A DNA stretch of 35,030 nt from Methylobacterium tarhaniae (GTDB lineage: Bacteria > Pseudomonadota > Alphaproteobacteria > Rhizobiales > Beijerinckiaceae), in NCBI RefSeq assembly GCF_001043955.1, contig NZ_LABZ01000068.1:1-35030 (forward strand), given 5' to 3'. The position numbers and the translations under genes are program-made. How positions within the stretch are numbered: position 1 is the stretch's first letter; every line of letters begins with the position of its first letter. Shown here piece by piece: positions 8,803-17,133 of the stretch. The notes beneath the pieces were generated by a model, which was not told where the DNA came from, did no database searches, and saw only the letters and a program-made list of their open reading frames with translations.

Positions 8803-10050
8803 ATGAACGCCCCGTCCGCCGCGGTCGCCACCCAGACCAACCTCAGCCCGGCCAAGCCGCTCGAGGGCGCGCGCGGCGCCTTCCGGTGGGACGACCCCTT
8901 CCTGCTCGACGACCAGCTCACCGACGACGAGCGCCTGATCCGCGATTCCGCCCGCAGCTTCGCCCAGGAGCGGCTGCTGCCCGGCATCGTCGAGGCCTAT
9001 GCGGAGGAGAAGACCGACCGCTCGCTGTTCAACGCGATGGGCGAGCTCGGGCTACTGGGCGTCACCCTGCCGGAGGAATATGGCTGCGCCGGCGCGTCCT
9101 ACGTCGCCTACGGCCTCGTCGCCCGTGAGGTCGAGCGGGTCGATTCCGGCTACCGCTCGATGATGAGCGTGCAATCCTCGCTCGTCATGTACCCGATCTA
9201 CGCCTACGGCGACGAGAACCAGCGCAAGACGTACCTGCCGAAGCTCGCCACCGGCGAGTTCGTCGGCTGCTTCGGCCTGACCGAGCCGGATGCCGGCTCG
9301 GATCCCGCCGGCATGAAGACCCGGGCCGAGAAGATCGACGGCGGCTACCGCCTCTCGGGCGCCAAGACCTGGATCTCGAACGCCCCCATCGCCGACGTGT
9401 TCGTGGTCTGGGCGAAGTCGCCCGCCCACGACAACCAGATCCGCGGCTTCATCCTGGAGAAGGGGATGAAGGGGCTCTCGGCGCCGAAGATCAAGGGCAA
9501 GCTCTCGTTGCGCGCCTCGGTCACCGGCGAGATCGTGATGGACGGCGTCGAGGTGCCGGAGAGCGCGCTCCTGCCCAACGTCTCGGGGCTCAAAGGTCCG
9601 TTCGGCTGCCTCAACCGGGCGCGCTACGGCATCTCCTGGGGCGCCATGGGCGCGGCGGAGGATTGCTGGCACCGGGCGCGGCAATACACGCTCGACCGCA
9701 AGCAGTTCGACCGGCCGCTCGCCCAGACCCAGCTGGTGCAGAAGAAGCTCGCCGACATGCAGACCGAGATCGCGCTCGGCCTCCAGGGCAGCTTGCGCGT
9801 CGGCCGCCTCTTCGACGAGGGCCGGATGGCGCCGGAGATGATCTCGCTGGTCAAGCGCAACAATTGCGGCAAGGCGCTGGCGATTGCCCGCGAGGCGCGC
9901 GACATGCACGGCGGCAACGGCATCATGGGCGAGTACCATGTGATGCGCCACGCCCAGAACCTCGAGACGGTGAACACCTACGAGGGCACCCATGACGTCC
10001 ACGCCCTGATCCTGGGCCGGGCGCAGACCGGGTTGCAGGCGTTCTTCTAA
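8803..10050 (+). CDS. gcdH: Glutaryl-CoA dehydrogenase-like acyl-CoA dehydrogenase
   Basis: 415-residue FAD flavoprotein of the acyl-CoA dehydrogenase family. The C-terminal '[17 protein letters not shown]' places the catalytic base at Glu394, and the substrate-side '[18 protein letters not shown]' matches glutaryl-CoA dehydrogenases, which oxidise and decarboxylate glutaryl-CoA to crotonyl-CoA in lysine/tryptophan breakdown. FAD-contact segments '[11 protein letters not shown]' and '[18 protein letters not shown]' are present. An excellent ribosome site (AGGAGG, 8791) fixes the start. It is probably monocistronic: 102 nt separate it from regA, and its TAA overlaps the stop of the opposing gene. 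A CoA-transferase partner is not nearby. Confidence 0.88.
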   Translation: MNAPSAAVATQTNLSPAKPLEGARGAFRWDDPFLLDDQLTDDERLIRDSARSFAQERLLPGIVEAYAEEKTDRSLFNAMGELGLLGVTLPEEYGCAGASYVAYGLVAREVERVDSGYRSMMSVQSSLVMYPIYAYGDENQRKTYLPKLATGEFVGCFGLTEPDAGSDPAGMKTRAEKIDGGYRLSGAKTWISNAPIADVFVVWAKSPAHDNQIRGFILEKGMKGLSAPKIKGKLSLRASVTGEIVMDGVEVPESALLPNVSGLKGPFGCLNRARYGISWGAMGAAEDCWHRARQYTLDRKQFDRPLAQTQLVQKKLADMQTEIALGLQGSLRVGRLFDEGRMAPEMISLVKRNNCGKALAIAREARDMHGGNGIMGEYHVMRHAQNLETVNTYEGTHDVHALILGRAQTGLQAFF

Positions 10051-10517
10051 GCCTCGACTGCCCGCCGCCAGTAATCCAGGCTCTCCGGGTTCACCGGAGA
10101 GCCTGCCGTCTCGTTGAGGCGGAGGATGGCCGCGTGGAAGGCCTCGGCCTCGTCCCGTCCGGCGAGGTCACGCAGGGCCGTGAGGATTCGGGTGATGCGC
10201 AGGTGGTTGTGGTCGAGGGCCGTGAGCCACCCGTCGGTCCCGGCATAGAAGCGCAGCATCCGGTCGCGGGCGGCCAGGAGCCCGGCCTGCGCCGCCGGAT
10301 CGGCCCGGATCGCGGCCGCCTCCGACGCCCCGAGCACGGGTGCCCCCGGCACCGCCCGGCTCGGCTCCGATAGGGGGAACAGCCACTGGATGACGTCGTG
10401 CACGCCCTCGATGCGGGCATCGTCGAAGGCCAGCACATCGGCGAGGCTGCGTCCGCGTCCGTCGCGGCCGCCGCCGGTGAGGAAGGCGTGGATCGGTCCC
10501 GCAGGCGCCTCGGCCAT
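10047..10517 (-). CDS. Small OGFr-domain (opioid growth factor receptor-like) protein
   Basis: 156 residues. The core '[32 protein letters not shown]' resembles the conserved N-terminal domain first named in the eukaryotic opioid growth factor receptor, whose hallmark is a His-[DN]-x-IQWLFP segment followed by a Ser and a Pro-Val/Leu motif. Bacterial versions are short and of unknown function. The start ATG at 10517 is chosen because GGGAGG precedes it by 6 nt; a longer frame upstream has no such support. Its TAG (10047-10049) overlaps the gcdH TAA, so the two genes are tail to tail with no terminator between them. Cytoplasmic, with no signal peptide or membrane segment. The domain assignment is by motif only. 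Confidence 0.75.
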   Translation of the reverse strand: MAEAPAGPIHAFLTGGGRDGRGRSLADVLAFDDARIEGVHDVIQWLFPLSEPSRAVPGAPVLGASEAAAIRADPAAQAGLLAARDRMLRFYAGTDGWLTALDHNHLRITRILTALRDLAGRDEAEAFHAAILRLNETAGSPVNPESLDYWRRAVEA

Positions 10518-10835
10518 GTTCGCCTCCCGCTCTCTTCCTTCCGATCTATGGCCGGGCGGCGCCGTCGTGCAAGCGAGTCTGCATCGCTGGCGGACGCCGC
10601 CGCACGGGCGGTCGGCGCCGGGGATCGGCCGGAGAGGGGCCGGCTCTGTCAGCACCCGCGCCAAGTCCTCCACCACGGCGAGGGCCCGCACGGCGGCGAA
10701 CGAGAGACGAAGCACCGCCGTCCAGGAGTGGAGCAGGGCCCACGGCCGGGCCGCCGTTTCAACGGCTTGAGGATCGGGTCAGCTCCGGCCCGGTCGATGA
10801 CATGGCACCTCGTCATCGCGGGCCGGGCTTCGTGA
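10518..10835. other. 318-nt spacer with no recognisable gene
   Basis: Lies between the start of the OGFr-domain gene and the stop of sfnG, both on the minus strand. Open frames here lack ribosome sites and family resemblance. The part near 10520-10600 should hold the promoter of the OGFr gene, but I see no clear -35/-10 pair. The sfnG-proximal end carries a strong hairpin, listed separately. Confidence 0.5.
10785..10826 (-). terminator. Hairpin downstream of sfnG
   Basis: CCGGCCCG (10785-10792) and CGATGAC (10795-10801) pair with GTCATCG (10812-10818) and CGGGCCGG (10819-10826), with a 2-nt bulge (GT) and a 10-nt loop. This 15-bp stem begins 10 nt after the sfnG stop. There is no T-tract on the minus strand, so it may be a terminator of the GC-rich type, an mRNA 3' stabiliser, or a relic of the GTCATC-type repeats seen elsewhere in the window. 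Confidence 0.45.
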
Positions 10836-11936
10836 TCACGCCGCCGCCCGCCGCTCGGCCCGTGCCGCCTCCAGCGCCCGCACCCGCGGGATCACGTGCT
10901 CGCCGAAATACCGGACCTCCTCCTGGAAGTGCAGGAAGCCGAGGAGCGCGAGGTCGGCACCCGCATCCTTGAGCGCCAGGATCCGCTCGGCGATCTGGTC
11001 CGGCGTGCCGATCAGGTTGGTGCGGAAGCCGTCATTGTACTGCACCAGATCCTCGAAGGTGGAATTCGCCCAGTTGCCCTCGCGCTCGGGCGAGGCGGCG
11101 CCGGCATTCTTCGCCTCGTGGCCGAAGGCGCGCACCGCCTCCGGGTCGGCCTGGTCGATGATGTCCTTCAGGACGGAACGGGCCTCCTCCTCGGTGTCGC
11201 GGGCGATCACGAAGGCGTTGACGCCGATCTTGACGTGGCGCCCCTCGGCCTGCGCCTTGTGGCGGATGTCGTCGACCTGAAGGCGGATGTTCTCCGGCGT
11301 GTTGCCGTTGGTGAAGTACCAGTCGGAGACCCGGGCCGCCATGTCCCGCGCCGCCCGCGACGAGCCGCCCTGGAAAATCTCCGGCAGGGGCTCGGCCGGT
11401 TTCGGTTTCAGGGTGTAGTCGCTGTAGCGGTAGAAATCGCCGCGGAATGTGAAGTTGTCTTCCGTCCAGATCCCGCGCAGGGAGCGGATGAACTCCTCCG
11501 AGCGGCGATAGCGCTCGTCGTGGTCGAGCCAGGGCTCCCCGATCGCCCGGAACTCGCCCGAGAACCAGCCGCTGACGATGTTGACGGCGATGCGCCCGCC
11601 GGTGAGCTGCGAGATGGTCGCCACCTGCTTTGCCGCCAGCGTCGGGTTCCACGGTCCTGGCAGGATCGCGGCGATGACCTTCAGCGTGTCCGTGGCGGCG
11701 AGCAGCGCGTGGCTGAAGGCGACCGATTCGTGCTGGTACTCGGCGCCGTAGCCGGCGGTGAAGCGGATCTGGGTCAGGGCGTAGTCGAAGCCCGCCTTCT
11801 CGGCGATCCGGGCCAGCTCGCGGTTGTAGTCGCCGTCCCAGCCCGTGCGCTGGGGAATCTTGCTGACGACGAGGCCGCCGGAGACGTTCGGCACCCAATA
11901 GGCGAAGCGGATCGGATCGGGGTTTTGCTGCGTCAT
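10836..11936 (-). CDS. sfnG: Dimethylsulfone monooxygenase SfnG
   Basis: 366-residue LLM-class (bacterial luciferase-like) FMNH2-dependent monooxygenase. SfnG converts dimethyl sulfone to methanesulfinate and formaldehyde, releasing sulfur for assimilation; for a methylotroph the formaldehyde is also usable carbon. The whole chain follows the SfnG pattern: 'FAYWVPNVSGGLVVSKI' at the N-terminus, 'FTAGYGAEYQHES', 'LPGPWNPTLAAKQ', 'VNIVSGWFSGEF', 'FQGGSSRAARDMAARVSDW' and a C-terminal 'FLHFQEEVRYFG'. GAGGAT precedes the ATG. It has its own promoter and a dyad upstream. No flavin reductase, sfnR or other sulfonate genes are adjacent, so the reductase must come from elsewhere. Confidence 0.92.
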   Translation of the reverse strand: MTQQNPDPIRFAYWVPNVSGGLVVSKIPQRTGWDGDYNRELARIAEKAGFDYALTQIRFTAGYGAEYQHESVAFSHALLAATDTLKVIAAILPGPWNPTLAAKQVATISQLTGGRIAVNIVSGWFSGEFRAIGEPWLDHDERYRRSEEFIRSLRGIWTEDNFTFRGDFYRYSDYTLKPKPAEPLPEIFQGGSSRAARDMAARVSDWYFTNGNTPENIRLQVDDIRHKAQAEGRHVKIGVNAFVIARDTEEEARSVLKDIIDQADPEAVRAFGHEAKNAGAASPEREGNWANSTFEDLVQYNDGFRTNLIGTPDQIAERILALKDAGADLALLGFLHFQEEVRYFGEHVIPRVRALEAARAERRAAA

Positions 11937-11972
11937 GGCGGATCCTCGCTCGTCCGTGATGAAGAAGAGCCG

Positions 11973-11994
11973 GCGCCATTTGAGAAAATGGCGC
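11973..11994. promoter_or_regulatory. Perfect dyad in the sfnG leader, possible operator
   Basis: GCGCCATTT-GAGA-AAATGGCGC: perfect 9-bp arms with a 4-nt centre. It starts about 12 nt downstream of the sfnG -10 element, that is at roughly +5 to +26 of the expected transcript, and ends 36 nt before the start codon. This is where a repressor such as a sulfur-status regulator would block transcription. It could instead form a hairpin in the 5' leader. Confidence 0.5.
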
Positions 11995-12005
11995 GGAAGA
12001 CCACA

Positions 12006-12034
12006 AGTATCGGAGGTCCATTCCGCGCCGTCAA
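12006..12034 (-). promoter_or_regulatory. sigma-70-type promoter of sfnG
   Basis: On the minus strand, TTGACG (12034-12029) and GATACT (12011-12006) are separated by exactly 17 nt, giving 5/6 and 4/6 matches to consensus. This predicts a transcript start near 11999, about 63 nt before the sfnG ATG. sfnG in pseudomonads is known to depend on sigma-54 and the activator SfnR; I see no sigma-54 site here, so control probably differs. Confidence 0.6.
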
Positions 12035-12056
12035 AAGCATCGTCGTGCTTTTTTGA
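12031..12056. terminator. A/T-rich hairpin with T-runs between two minus-strand genes
   Basis: AAAAGCA (12033-12039) and TGCTTTT (12046-12052) pair around a 6-nt loop, and runs of T follow the stem on both strands (six on plus, four on minus). The stem is short and weak, so termination may be partial. It would separate the upstream acyl-CoA dehydrogenase transcript from sfnG, but it overlaps the sfnG -35 box. Confidence 0.35.
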
Positions 12057-12063
12057 TGCCCGT

Positions 12064-12097
12064 GCGGGAAGCCCGTCCTCAGGACCGGGCGTCCCGC
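12064..12097 (-). terminator. GC-rich hairpin after the ACAD10/11-like gene
   Basis: Arms 12064-12078 and 12082-12097 pair almost completely (one mismatch, one bulge) around the loop TCA. It begins 24 nt after the stop of the acyl-CoA dehydrogenase gene on the minus strand. With the adjacent A/T-rich hairpin it probably ends that transcript. Confidence 0.5.
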
Positions 12098-12121
12098 GCG
12101 GATGTTCTTCTTTTCGCGCGG

Positions 12122-13372
12122 TCAGGCCTTGGGCCGCTCGCGATTGCCGTACTGCGCCAGCTCCAGCCGGGCGATCGAGCGATTATGGACCTCGTCCGGC
12201 CCGTCGGCGAGGCGCAGGGTCCGGATACGCGCGTAGGAATAGGCGAGGCCGGCATCGCTGCTGACGCCGGCGCCGCCATGGGCCTGGATCGCGTCGTCGA
12301 TGACCTTCAGCGCCATGCGCGGGGCCGCGACCTTGATCATCGCGATCTCGAGCTTGGCGCCCTTGTTGCCGACCTTGTCCATCATGTCCGCCGCCTTGAG
12401 GCAGAGGAGGCGGGTCATCTCGATGTCGGTGCGGGCCTCGCCGATGCGCTGCTCCCAGACCGAATGGTCGGCGATGCGCTTGCCGAAGGCGACGCGGCCG
12501 AGCAGGCGCTTGGCCATCTTCTCCAGCGCCTCCTCGGCGACGCCGATGGTGCGCATGCAATGGTGGATGCGCCCGGGCCCGAGGCGGCCTTGCGCGATCT
12601 CGAAGCCGCGGCCCTCGCCGAGCAGCAGGTTCTCGGCCGGCACCCGCACGTCGTTGAGGATCACCTCGGCATGGCCGTGCGGCGCGTCGTCGTAGCCGAA
12701 GACCGGCAGCATCCGCACCACCTCGATCCCGGGCGTGTCGAGGGGCACGAGGATCTGCGATTGCTGCTGGTGCAAGGGGGCGCTGGTGTCGGTCTTGCCC
12801 ATCACGATCGCGACGGCGCAGCGCGGATCGCCGACGCCAGAGGACCACCATTTGCGGCCGCTGATGACGTAATGGTCGCCGTCGCGGCGGATCCGGGTCT
12901 CGATGTTGGTGGCGTCCGAGGAGGCCACGTCCGGCTCGGTCATCAGGAAGGCCGAGCGGATCTCGCCCGCCATCAGCGCCGTGAGCCAGCGCTCCTTCTG
13001 CGCCCTCGTGCCGTAACGGTGCAGCACCTCCATGTTGCCGGTATCGGGCGCCGAGCAGTTGAACACCTCGGAGGCCCACTGGATCCGGCCCATCTCCTCG
13101 GCGCAGAGCGCGTAGTCGAGGTTGGTCAGGCCCGCGCCGCGAAAAGCGCCGTCGTCGTGCTCGGGGGAGGGGGGCAGGAACAGGTTCCACAGGCCCGCCT
13201 CGCGGGCCTTGGGCTTGAGCCGCTCGATCACCGGCACCGGCTGCCAGCGATCGGTGCCGAAGGCCTCCATCTCGGCCTTGTAGGTCGGCACGGCCGGGCG
13301 GACATGCTCGTCCATGAAAGCCCGGACCCGGTCGCGCCAGTGGCGCTGCCGCTCGGAGAGGGTGAAGTCCAT
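12122..13372 (-). CDS. Acyl-CoA dehydrogenase, ACAD10/11-like
   Basis: 416-residue FAD acyl-CoA dehydrogenase. FAD/substrate segments '[15 protein letters not shown]' and '[14 protein letters not shown]' are clear. The C-terminal region reads '[15 protein letters not shown]' where short/medium-chain enzymes such as the gcdH above have 'YEGTHDVH'. 'DGPDEVH' is typical of the ACAD10/11-like branch, so the catalytic carboxylate environment differs. The substrate is unknown; this branch often takes longer or hydroxylated acyl-CoAs and is often found with an aminoglycoside-phosphotransferase-like partner, which is absent here. GGGAGG lies 8 nt before the ATG at 13372, so I reject a 22-residue N-terminal extension. 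It is likely transcribed alone. Confidence 0.88.
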   Translation of the reverse strand: MDFTLSERQRHWRDRVRAFMDEHVRPAVPTYKAEMEAFGTDRWQPVPVIERLKPKAREAGLWNLFLPPSPEHDDGAFRGAGLTNLDYALCAEEMGRIQWASEVFNCSAPDTGNMEVLHRYGTRAQKERWLTALMAGEIRSAFLMTEPDVASSDATNIETRIRRDGDHYVISGRKWWSSGVGDPRCAVAIVMGKTDTSAPLHQQQSQILVPLDTPGIEVVRMLPVFGYDDAPHGHAEVILNDVRVPAENLLLGEGRGFEIAQGRLGPGRIHHCMRTIGVAEEALEKMAKRLLGRVAFGKRIADHSVWEQRIGEARTDIEMTRLLCLKAADMMDKVGNKGAKLEIAMIKVAAPRMALKVIDDAIQAHGGAGVSSDAGLAYSYARIRTLRLADGPDEVHNRSIARLELAQYGNRERPKA

Positions 13373-13518
13373 GCGCGAATCCTCCCGTCGCCAGGGTCTC
13401 TCGCGCCCCGGCCGTCCCGGGCATGAGCCTAGCGCCAACCGGGCGCGAGCAAAACCGTCTTTTCGAAAGGCGTGGGAGGAACGCGCCGTGCCGGCTCCGT
13501 ACCGGATTTTCGAAGGTC

Positions 13519-14616
13519 TCAGTCCCGATAGACCCGCTCGTAGCGCCGGCCGAGATTGGTCAGGATCTCGTAGCCGATGGTGCCGGCGTTGCGCCCCACC
13601 GTGTCGAGGTCGAGGCCGTCGCCGATCAGGGTCGCGGGCGCGCCGCGGCGCAGGGCGTCCTGCGGCGCCTCGGTGACGTCGAGGATGATGAGGTCCATCG
13701 AGACGTTGCCGGCGAAGGGGCAGCGCACGCCGCCGACCACGGCCTCGCCGCGGCCCGTCGAGGAACGCGGGTAGCCGTCGGCGTAGCCGATCGACAGGGT
13801 GGCGAGGCGCCGGGGGCCGTGGGCCGTCCAGCGGGCATTGTAGCCGGCGGTCTCGCCGGCCGGGACCTCGCGGACCTGGAGGATGCCGGCGTCGAGCCGC
13901 ACCACCGGGTGCATCGGGTTGTCGCGCCCGGGCCGCGGGTTGCCGCCGTAGAGGGCGTAGCCCGGCCGCGCCAGGTCGGCGCGGCAGGAGGGCAGGAAGT
14001 CGCCCGAGGAATTGGCGAGCGAGGCCCGGATCCCCGGATAGGCGTCACGGACCTGCGCGAAGGCCGCGGCCTGACGGTCCGTGAGGGGATCATGCTCGAC
14101 CTCGGCGCTGACGAGGTGGCTCATCAGGAGGTCGATGCCGGCTTCCGCCACGATGGGATCGCCGGCGAGCGCCAGCCCCTCCGGCACCGACAGGCCGAGG
14201 CGGTTCATGCCGGTATCGACGTGGAGCGCCGCCGGCCGGGTCACGCCCTCGGCCCGGTTCGCGGCCGCCCACTCGGCGACCTCGTCGCGAGAACCCAGCA
14301 CCGGCCGCAGGCCGGCCGCCCGGTAGGCCGGCGCGCTGCCGGGCGGGAAACCGTTGAGCACGTAGATCGCCGCGTCCGGCAAGGCCTGCCGGGCGGTCAG
14401 CCCCTCCGAGAGGTGGGCGACGAAGAAGGTGCGGCAGCCCTCGCGCCACAGGGCCGGGGCCGCCCTGGCGATGCCGCAGCCATAGGCGTCGGCCTTGATG
14501 ACGGCCGCGGTCTCCGGGCACTCCGCGGCCTTCGCGAGGATCCGCCAGTTCGCCCGCAGGGCCGACAGGTCGATGGTGAGGCGGCCGCCATGGCCGATGG
14601 GGCTCGATTCGCTCAT
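13519..14616 (-). CDS. alr: Alanine racemase
   Basis: 365-residue fold-type III PLP enzyme that makes D-alanine for peptidoglycan. The PLP lysine is Lys41 in '[11 protein letters not shown]'. The second catalytic base is Tyr278 in '[10 protein letters not shown]', equivalent to Tyr265 of the Geobacillus enzyme. '[10 protein letters not shown]' (132-141) and '[14 protein letters not shown]' near the C-terminus are standard. It is the last gene of the minus-strand block and follows dnaB after 80 nt, the order usual in Alphaproteobacteria. The leader before its ATG lacks a clear Shine-Dalgarno sequence and contains hairpins, so expression may be modest. The neighbourhood suggests the housekeeping alr, not a catabolic dadX. 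Confidence 0.93.
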   Translation of the reverse strand: MSESSPIGHGGRLTIDLSALRANWRILAKAAECPETAAVIKADAYGCGIARAAPALWREGCRTFFVAHLSEGLTARQALPDAAIYVLNGFPPGSAPAYRAAGLRPVLGSRDEVAEWAAANRAEGVTRPAALHVDTGMNRLGLSVPEGLALAGDPIVAEAGIDLLMSHLVSAEVEHDPLTDRQAAAFAQVRDAYPGIRASLANSSGDFLPSCRADLARPGYALYGGNPRPGRDNPMHPVVRLDAGILQVREVPAGETAGYNARWTAHGPRRLATLSIGYADGYPRSSTGRGEAVVGGVRCPFAGNVSMDLIILDVTEAPQDALRRGAPATLIGDGLDLDTVGRNAGTIGYEILTNLGRRYERVYRD

Positions 14617-14664
14617 GCACCCGGTCTACTGCCCGAAAGGGGGAGGAGCCAAGGGCTCGGCGAG

Positions 14665-14693
14665 GCGCCGCCTGACCGAAAGTCAGGCAGCGC
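14665..14693 (-). terminator. Hairpin directly after the dnaB stop codon
   Basis: GCGC (14665-14668), a C-A mismatch, then GCCTGAC (14670-14676) pairs with GTCAGGC (14682-14688) and GCGC (14690-14693), loop CGAAA. It starts 4 nt after the dnaB stop on the minus strand. No T-tract follows. It may only partly separate dnaB from alr. A second small hairpin, GAGCC-AAG-GGCTC, lies at 14646-14658. Confidence 0.4.
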
Positions 14694-14696
14694 GCC

Positions 14697-16184
14697 TCAC
14701 ATCGTATCGGGCAGCCGGTCGCCCTGCGCCAGGTTCGAGAACCGCGTGATCTCGGCGTCGAACTGGAGCTCGACCGTGCCGGTGGGGCCGTGGCGCTGCT
14801 TGCCGAGGATCACCTCGGCCTTGCCGTAGACGCGGTTCATCTCGGCTTCCCAGGTGAAGAACTCCTCCGTGCCCTCGCGCGGCTTCTTGTTCTTGACGTA
14901 GTATTCCTCGCGGAAGACGAACATCACCACGTCGGCGTCCTGCTCGATCGAGCCCGATTCGCGCAGGTCCGAGAGCTGCGGCCGCTTGTCGTCGCGGGCC
15001 TCGACCTGGCGCGAGAGCTGCGACAGGGCGATGATCGGCACCGCCAGCTCCTTGGCGAGGGCCTTCATGCCGGTGGTGATCTCGGTCATCTCCTGCACCC
15101 GGTTGTCGCCTTTCTTGGACGAGCCCGACAGGAGCTGGAGGTAGTCGACGACCAGGAGGTCGAGGCCGCGCTGGCGCTTGAGCCGGCGGGCGCGCGCCGC
15201 GAGCTGCGCGATCGAGATGCCGCCGGTCTGGTCGATGTAGAACGGGATCGTCTGCATGTCCCGGGCGGCGTCGGTGATCTTGTAGAACTCCTCCGGCCGG
15301 ATGTCGCCGCGGCGGATCTTGTAGGAGGCGACGCCGGATTGCTCGGCGATGATGCGGGTGGCGAGCTGCTCGGCCGACATTTCGAGCGAGAAGAAGCCGA
15401 CGATGCCGCCGTTCTTGGTCGCGATCGAGCCGTCGGGCTGCTTCTCGCCGACATAGGCCTTGGCGATGTTGAAGGCGATGTTGGTGGCGAGCGAGGTCTT
15501 GCCCATGCCGGGGCGTCCGGCCAGGATGATCAGGTCCGAGGCCTGGAGGCCGCCCATCTTGGCGTCGAGGTCGGACAGGCCGGTGGCGATGCCCGACAGC
15601 CGCCCCTCGCGCTGGTAGGCCTTGGCCGCCATGTCGACCGCCGCCGTCAGGGCGTCGGAGAATTTCTGGAAGCCGCCGTCGTACTTGCCGGTCTCGGCCA
15701 GCTCGTAGAGCCGGCGCTCCGTCGCCTCGATCTGCTCGCGCGGCGATGTCTCGACCGGGGCCTCGTAGGCGCCGTTGACCAGGTCCTCGCCGATGGTGAT
15801 CAGGCGCCGGCGCAGCGCCAGGTCGTAGATCGTGCGGCCGTAATGCTCGGAATTGATGACCGTGGTCGCCTCGGCGGCGAGCCGGGCGAGGTACTGGCCG
15901 ACCGTGAGGCCGCCGAGATCGGCATCGCCCAGATAGGTCTTGAGCGTGATCGGGCTCGCGAGCTTGCCGGCCTTGATCAGCGTGATCGACACCTCGTAGA
16001 TCCGCCGGTGCACCTCCTCCATGAAGTGCTCGGGCAGCAGGAAGTCCGACACCCGGTAGAAGGCGTCGTTGTTGACCAGGATCGCGCCGAGCAGCGCCTG
16101 CTCCGCGTCGATGTTGTGCGGGGCGACGCGGTATTCCTGCTGCACGGGTTCGAGGTTCGCCGTCAGGGTGCTGGGAATGGCCAT
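14697..16184 (-). CDS. dnaB: Replicative DNA helicase
   Basis: 495-residue hexameric 5'-3' replication-fork helicase. The N-terminal primase-interacting domain begins at 'PHNIDAEQALLGAIL' (about 22-36). The RecA-like C-terminal domain has Walker A 'GRPGMGKTS' (223-231), Walker B 'LLVVDYLQLL', the 'SQLSRQVEAR' motif and 'DLRESGSIEQDADVV'. No intein interrupts these motifs. Between Walker A and 'FFSLEMS' there is a short insert ('EKQPDGSIATKNGG') relative to E. coli DnaB, as I recall from other Alphaproteobacteria. It starts at ATG 16184 with a weak ribosome site. It has its own candidate promoter containing a LexA box, 176 nt upstream, so it may be transcribed apart from the ribosomal genes. 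Confidence 0.96.
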   Translation of the reverse strand: MAIPSTLTANLEPVQQEYRVAPHNIDAEQALLGAILVNNDAFYRVSDFLLPEHFMEEVHRRIYEVSITLIKAGKLASPITLKTYLGDADLGGLTVGQYLARLAAEATTVINSEHYGRTIYDLALRRRLITIGEDLVNGAYEAPVETSPREQIEATERRLYELAETGKYDGGFQKFSDALTAAVDMAAKAYQREGRLSGIATGLSDLDAKMGGLQASDLIILAGRPGMGKTSLATNIAFNIAKAYVGEKQPDGSIATKNGGIVGFFSLEMSAEQLATRIIAEQSGVASYKIRRGDIRPEEFYKITDAARDMQTIPFYIDQTGGISIAQLAARARRLKRQRGLDLLVVDYLQLLSGSSKKGDNRVQEMTEITTGMKALAKELAVPIIALSQLSRQVEARDDKRPQLSDLRESGSIEQDADVVMFVFREEYYVKNKKPREGTEEFFTWEAEMNRVYGKAEVILGKQRHGPTGTVELQFDAEITRFSNLAQGDRLPDTM

Positions 16185-16359
16185 CCGGCGGGGCTCCGGC
16201 TTGTCGAGGGGGGCGGCACGGGTCGGGGCGACCGCGTGTCAGATCATAAAGGCTGCGGCGACCATCGCACCGCCATCGTTGACCAAACCTTGACCGGGGG
16301 GCCGCGGATGGCCGTTCAAAACGACGACGGGGCCCGCGACTCGCGCCGCGGACCCCGCC

Positions 16360-16387
16360 ATGCTGGAACAAAATGGGAACAAGTCAA
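16360..16387 (-). promoter_or_regulatory. dnaB promoter containing an alphaproteobacterial LexA (SOS) box
   Basis: GAAC (16366-16369), seven bases, GAAC (16377-16380) is an exact match to the alphaproteobacterial LexA box GAAC-N7-GAAC. On the minus strand TTGACT (16387-16382) is a 5/6 match to a -35 box and CAGCAT (16365-16360) a weak -10, with a 16-nt spacer that the box occupies. LexA bound here would block RNA polymerase. The first gene downstream is dnaB, starting 176 nt away. Confidence 0.55.
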
Positions 16388-16405
16388 GCCCGGTCCCCGG
16401 GCTTG
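16385..16405 (-). terminator. Terminator-like hairpin after rplI
   Basis: CAAGCCCGG (16385-16393) and CCGGGCTTG (16397-16405) form a perfect 9-bp stem with loop TCC, 52 nt after the rplI stop. The minus strand continues with a moderately T-rich stretch (ACTTGTTCCCATTTTG). It would end the rpsF-rplI transcript just before the dnaB promoter, whose -35 box it overlaps by 3 nt. Confidence 0.55.
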
Positions 16406-16456
16406 TCCCCGCTGTCCCGGCTATCCCGCCCAAGGGACGGGAGAGCCGTGGACGGA

Positions 16457-17029
16457 TCAGCGGTCGCTGTCGGCGTCCGGGCCGGCCTCGGCCAGGGCGG
16501 CCCCGACCTCGAGGCCGAGGTCGTCGAGGTTGAACTCCTCGCGGGTGGTGGTCGACTCGCCGCGGGCCTGGCGCTCGGCCTCCTCGGGGCTGCGGGCGAC
16601 GTTGACGGTCACGCTGACCTCGACCTCGGGGTGCAGCACCACCGGGACATTGTGCAGGCCGAGGGTCTTGATCGGCTGCGCGATGCTGAATTGGTCGCGG
16701 TTGATGGTGAAGCCCTCCTGGGTCACCACCTCGGCGAGGTCGCGCGGGGAGACCGAGCCGTAGAGCACGCCGGTCTCGCCGGCCTGGCGGATCAGCACGA
16801 AGCTCTTGCCGTTCAGGGTCTCGCCGACCTTCTCGGCCTCCGAGCGGCGCTCGAGGTTGCGGGCCTCGAGCTGGGCGCGCTGGTCCTCGAAGCGCTTCTT
16901 GTTGGCCTCGGTGGCGCGCAGGGCCTTGCCGCGGGCGAGCAGGAAGTTGCGGGCGAAGCCCGGCCGCACCTTCACGGTCTCACCCATCTGGCCGAGCTTG
17001 GCCACGCGCTCGAGCAGGATCACTTCCAT
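16457..17029 (-). CDS. rplI: Large ribosomal subunit protein bL9
   Basis: 190 residues. The N-terminal rRNA-binding domain is typical ('[16 protein letters not shown]', '[17 protein letters not shown]'), joined by a long charged helix to the C-terminal domain ('[14 protein letters not shown]', '[15 protein letters not shown]'). An acidic tail of about 40 residues extends beyond the roughly 150-residue E. coli protein, a common feature in Alphaproteobacteria. The start at 17029 has AAGGA about 9 nt upstream. A long open frame continues upstream of this ATG, but only because of high GC; it overlaps the DUF2232 gene in another frame. Confidence 0.96.
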   Translation of the reverse strand: MEVILLERVAKLGQMGETVKVRPGFARNFLLARGKALRATEANKKRFEDQRAQLEARNLERRSEAEKVGETLNGKSFVLIRQAGETGVLYGSVSPRDLAEVVTQEGFTINRDQFSIAQPIKTLGLHNVPVVLHPEVEVSVTVNVARSPEEAERQARGESTTTREEFNLDDLGLEVGAALAEAGPDADSDR

Positions 17030-17047
17030 GGTCGTCGTCCTTTGCTG

Positions 17048-17091
17048 TGAGGCCTCGTCGGCCTCAGGGTGTGATGGCGGAGCGTTCCGCC
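17048..17091 (-). other. Two hairpins in the rplI 5' leader
   Basis: TGAGGCC-TCGTC-GGCCTCA (17048-17066) and GGCGGA-GCGT-TCCGCC (17076-17091), both perfect, stand between the DUF2232 stop and the rplI ribosome site. They could be processing sites or an attenuating leader. I see no match to a known L9 autoregulatory element. Confidence 0.35.
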
Positions 17092-17133
17092 GTCGGGGAA
17101 CCGGATCGCCTGGGCGGCCCGGGGATTTAAAGC

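Noticed and set aside
13460..13514. Two TTTTCGAA octamers upstream of the ACAD10/11-like gene
   Set aside because: They are 47 nt apart, short, and without flanking symmetry or a known regulator. Probably chance.
14683..16371. 562-codon frame overlapping dnaB on the same strand
   Set aside because: It is in a different frame, Arg/Pro/Gly-rich, while the real frame gives a complete DnaB with Walker motifs.
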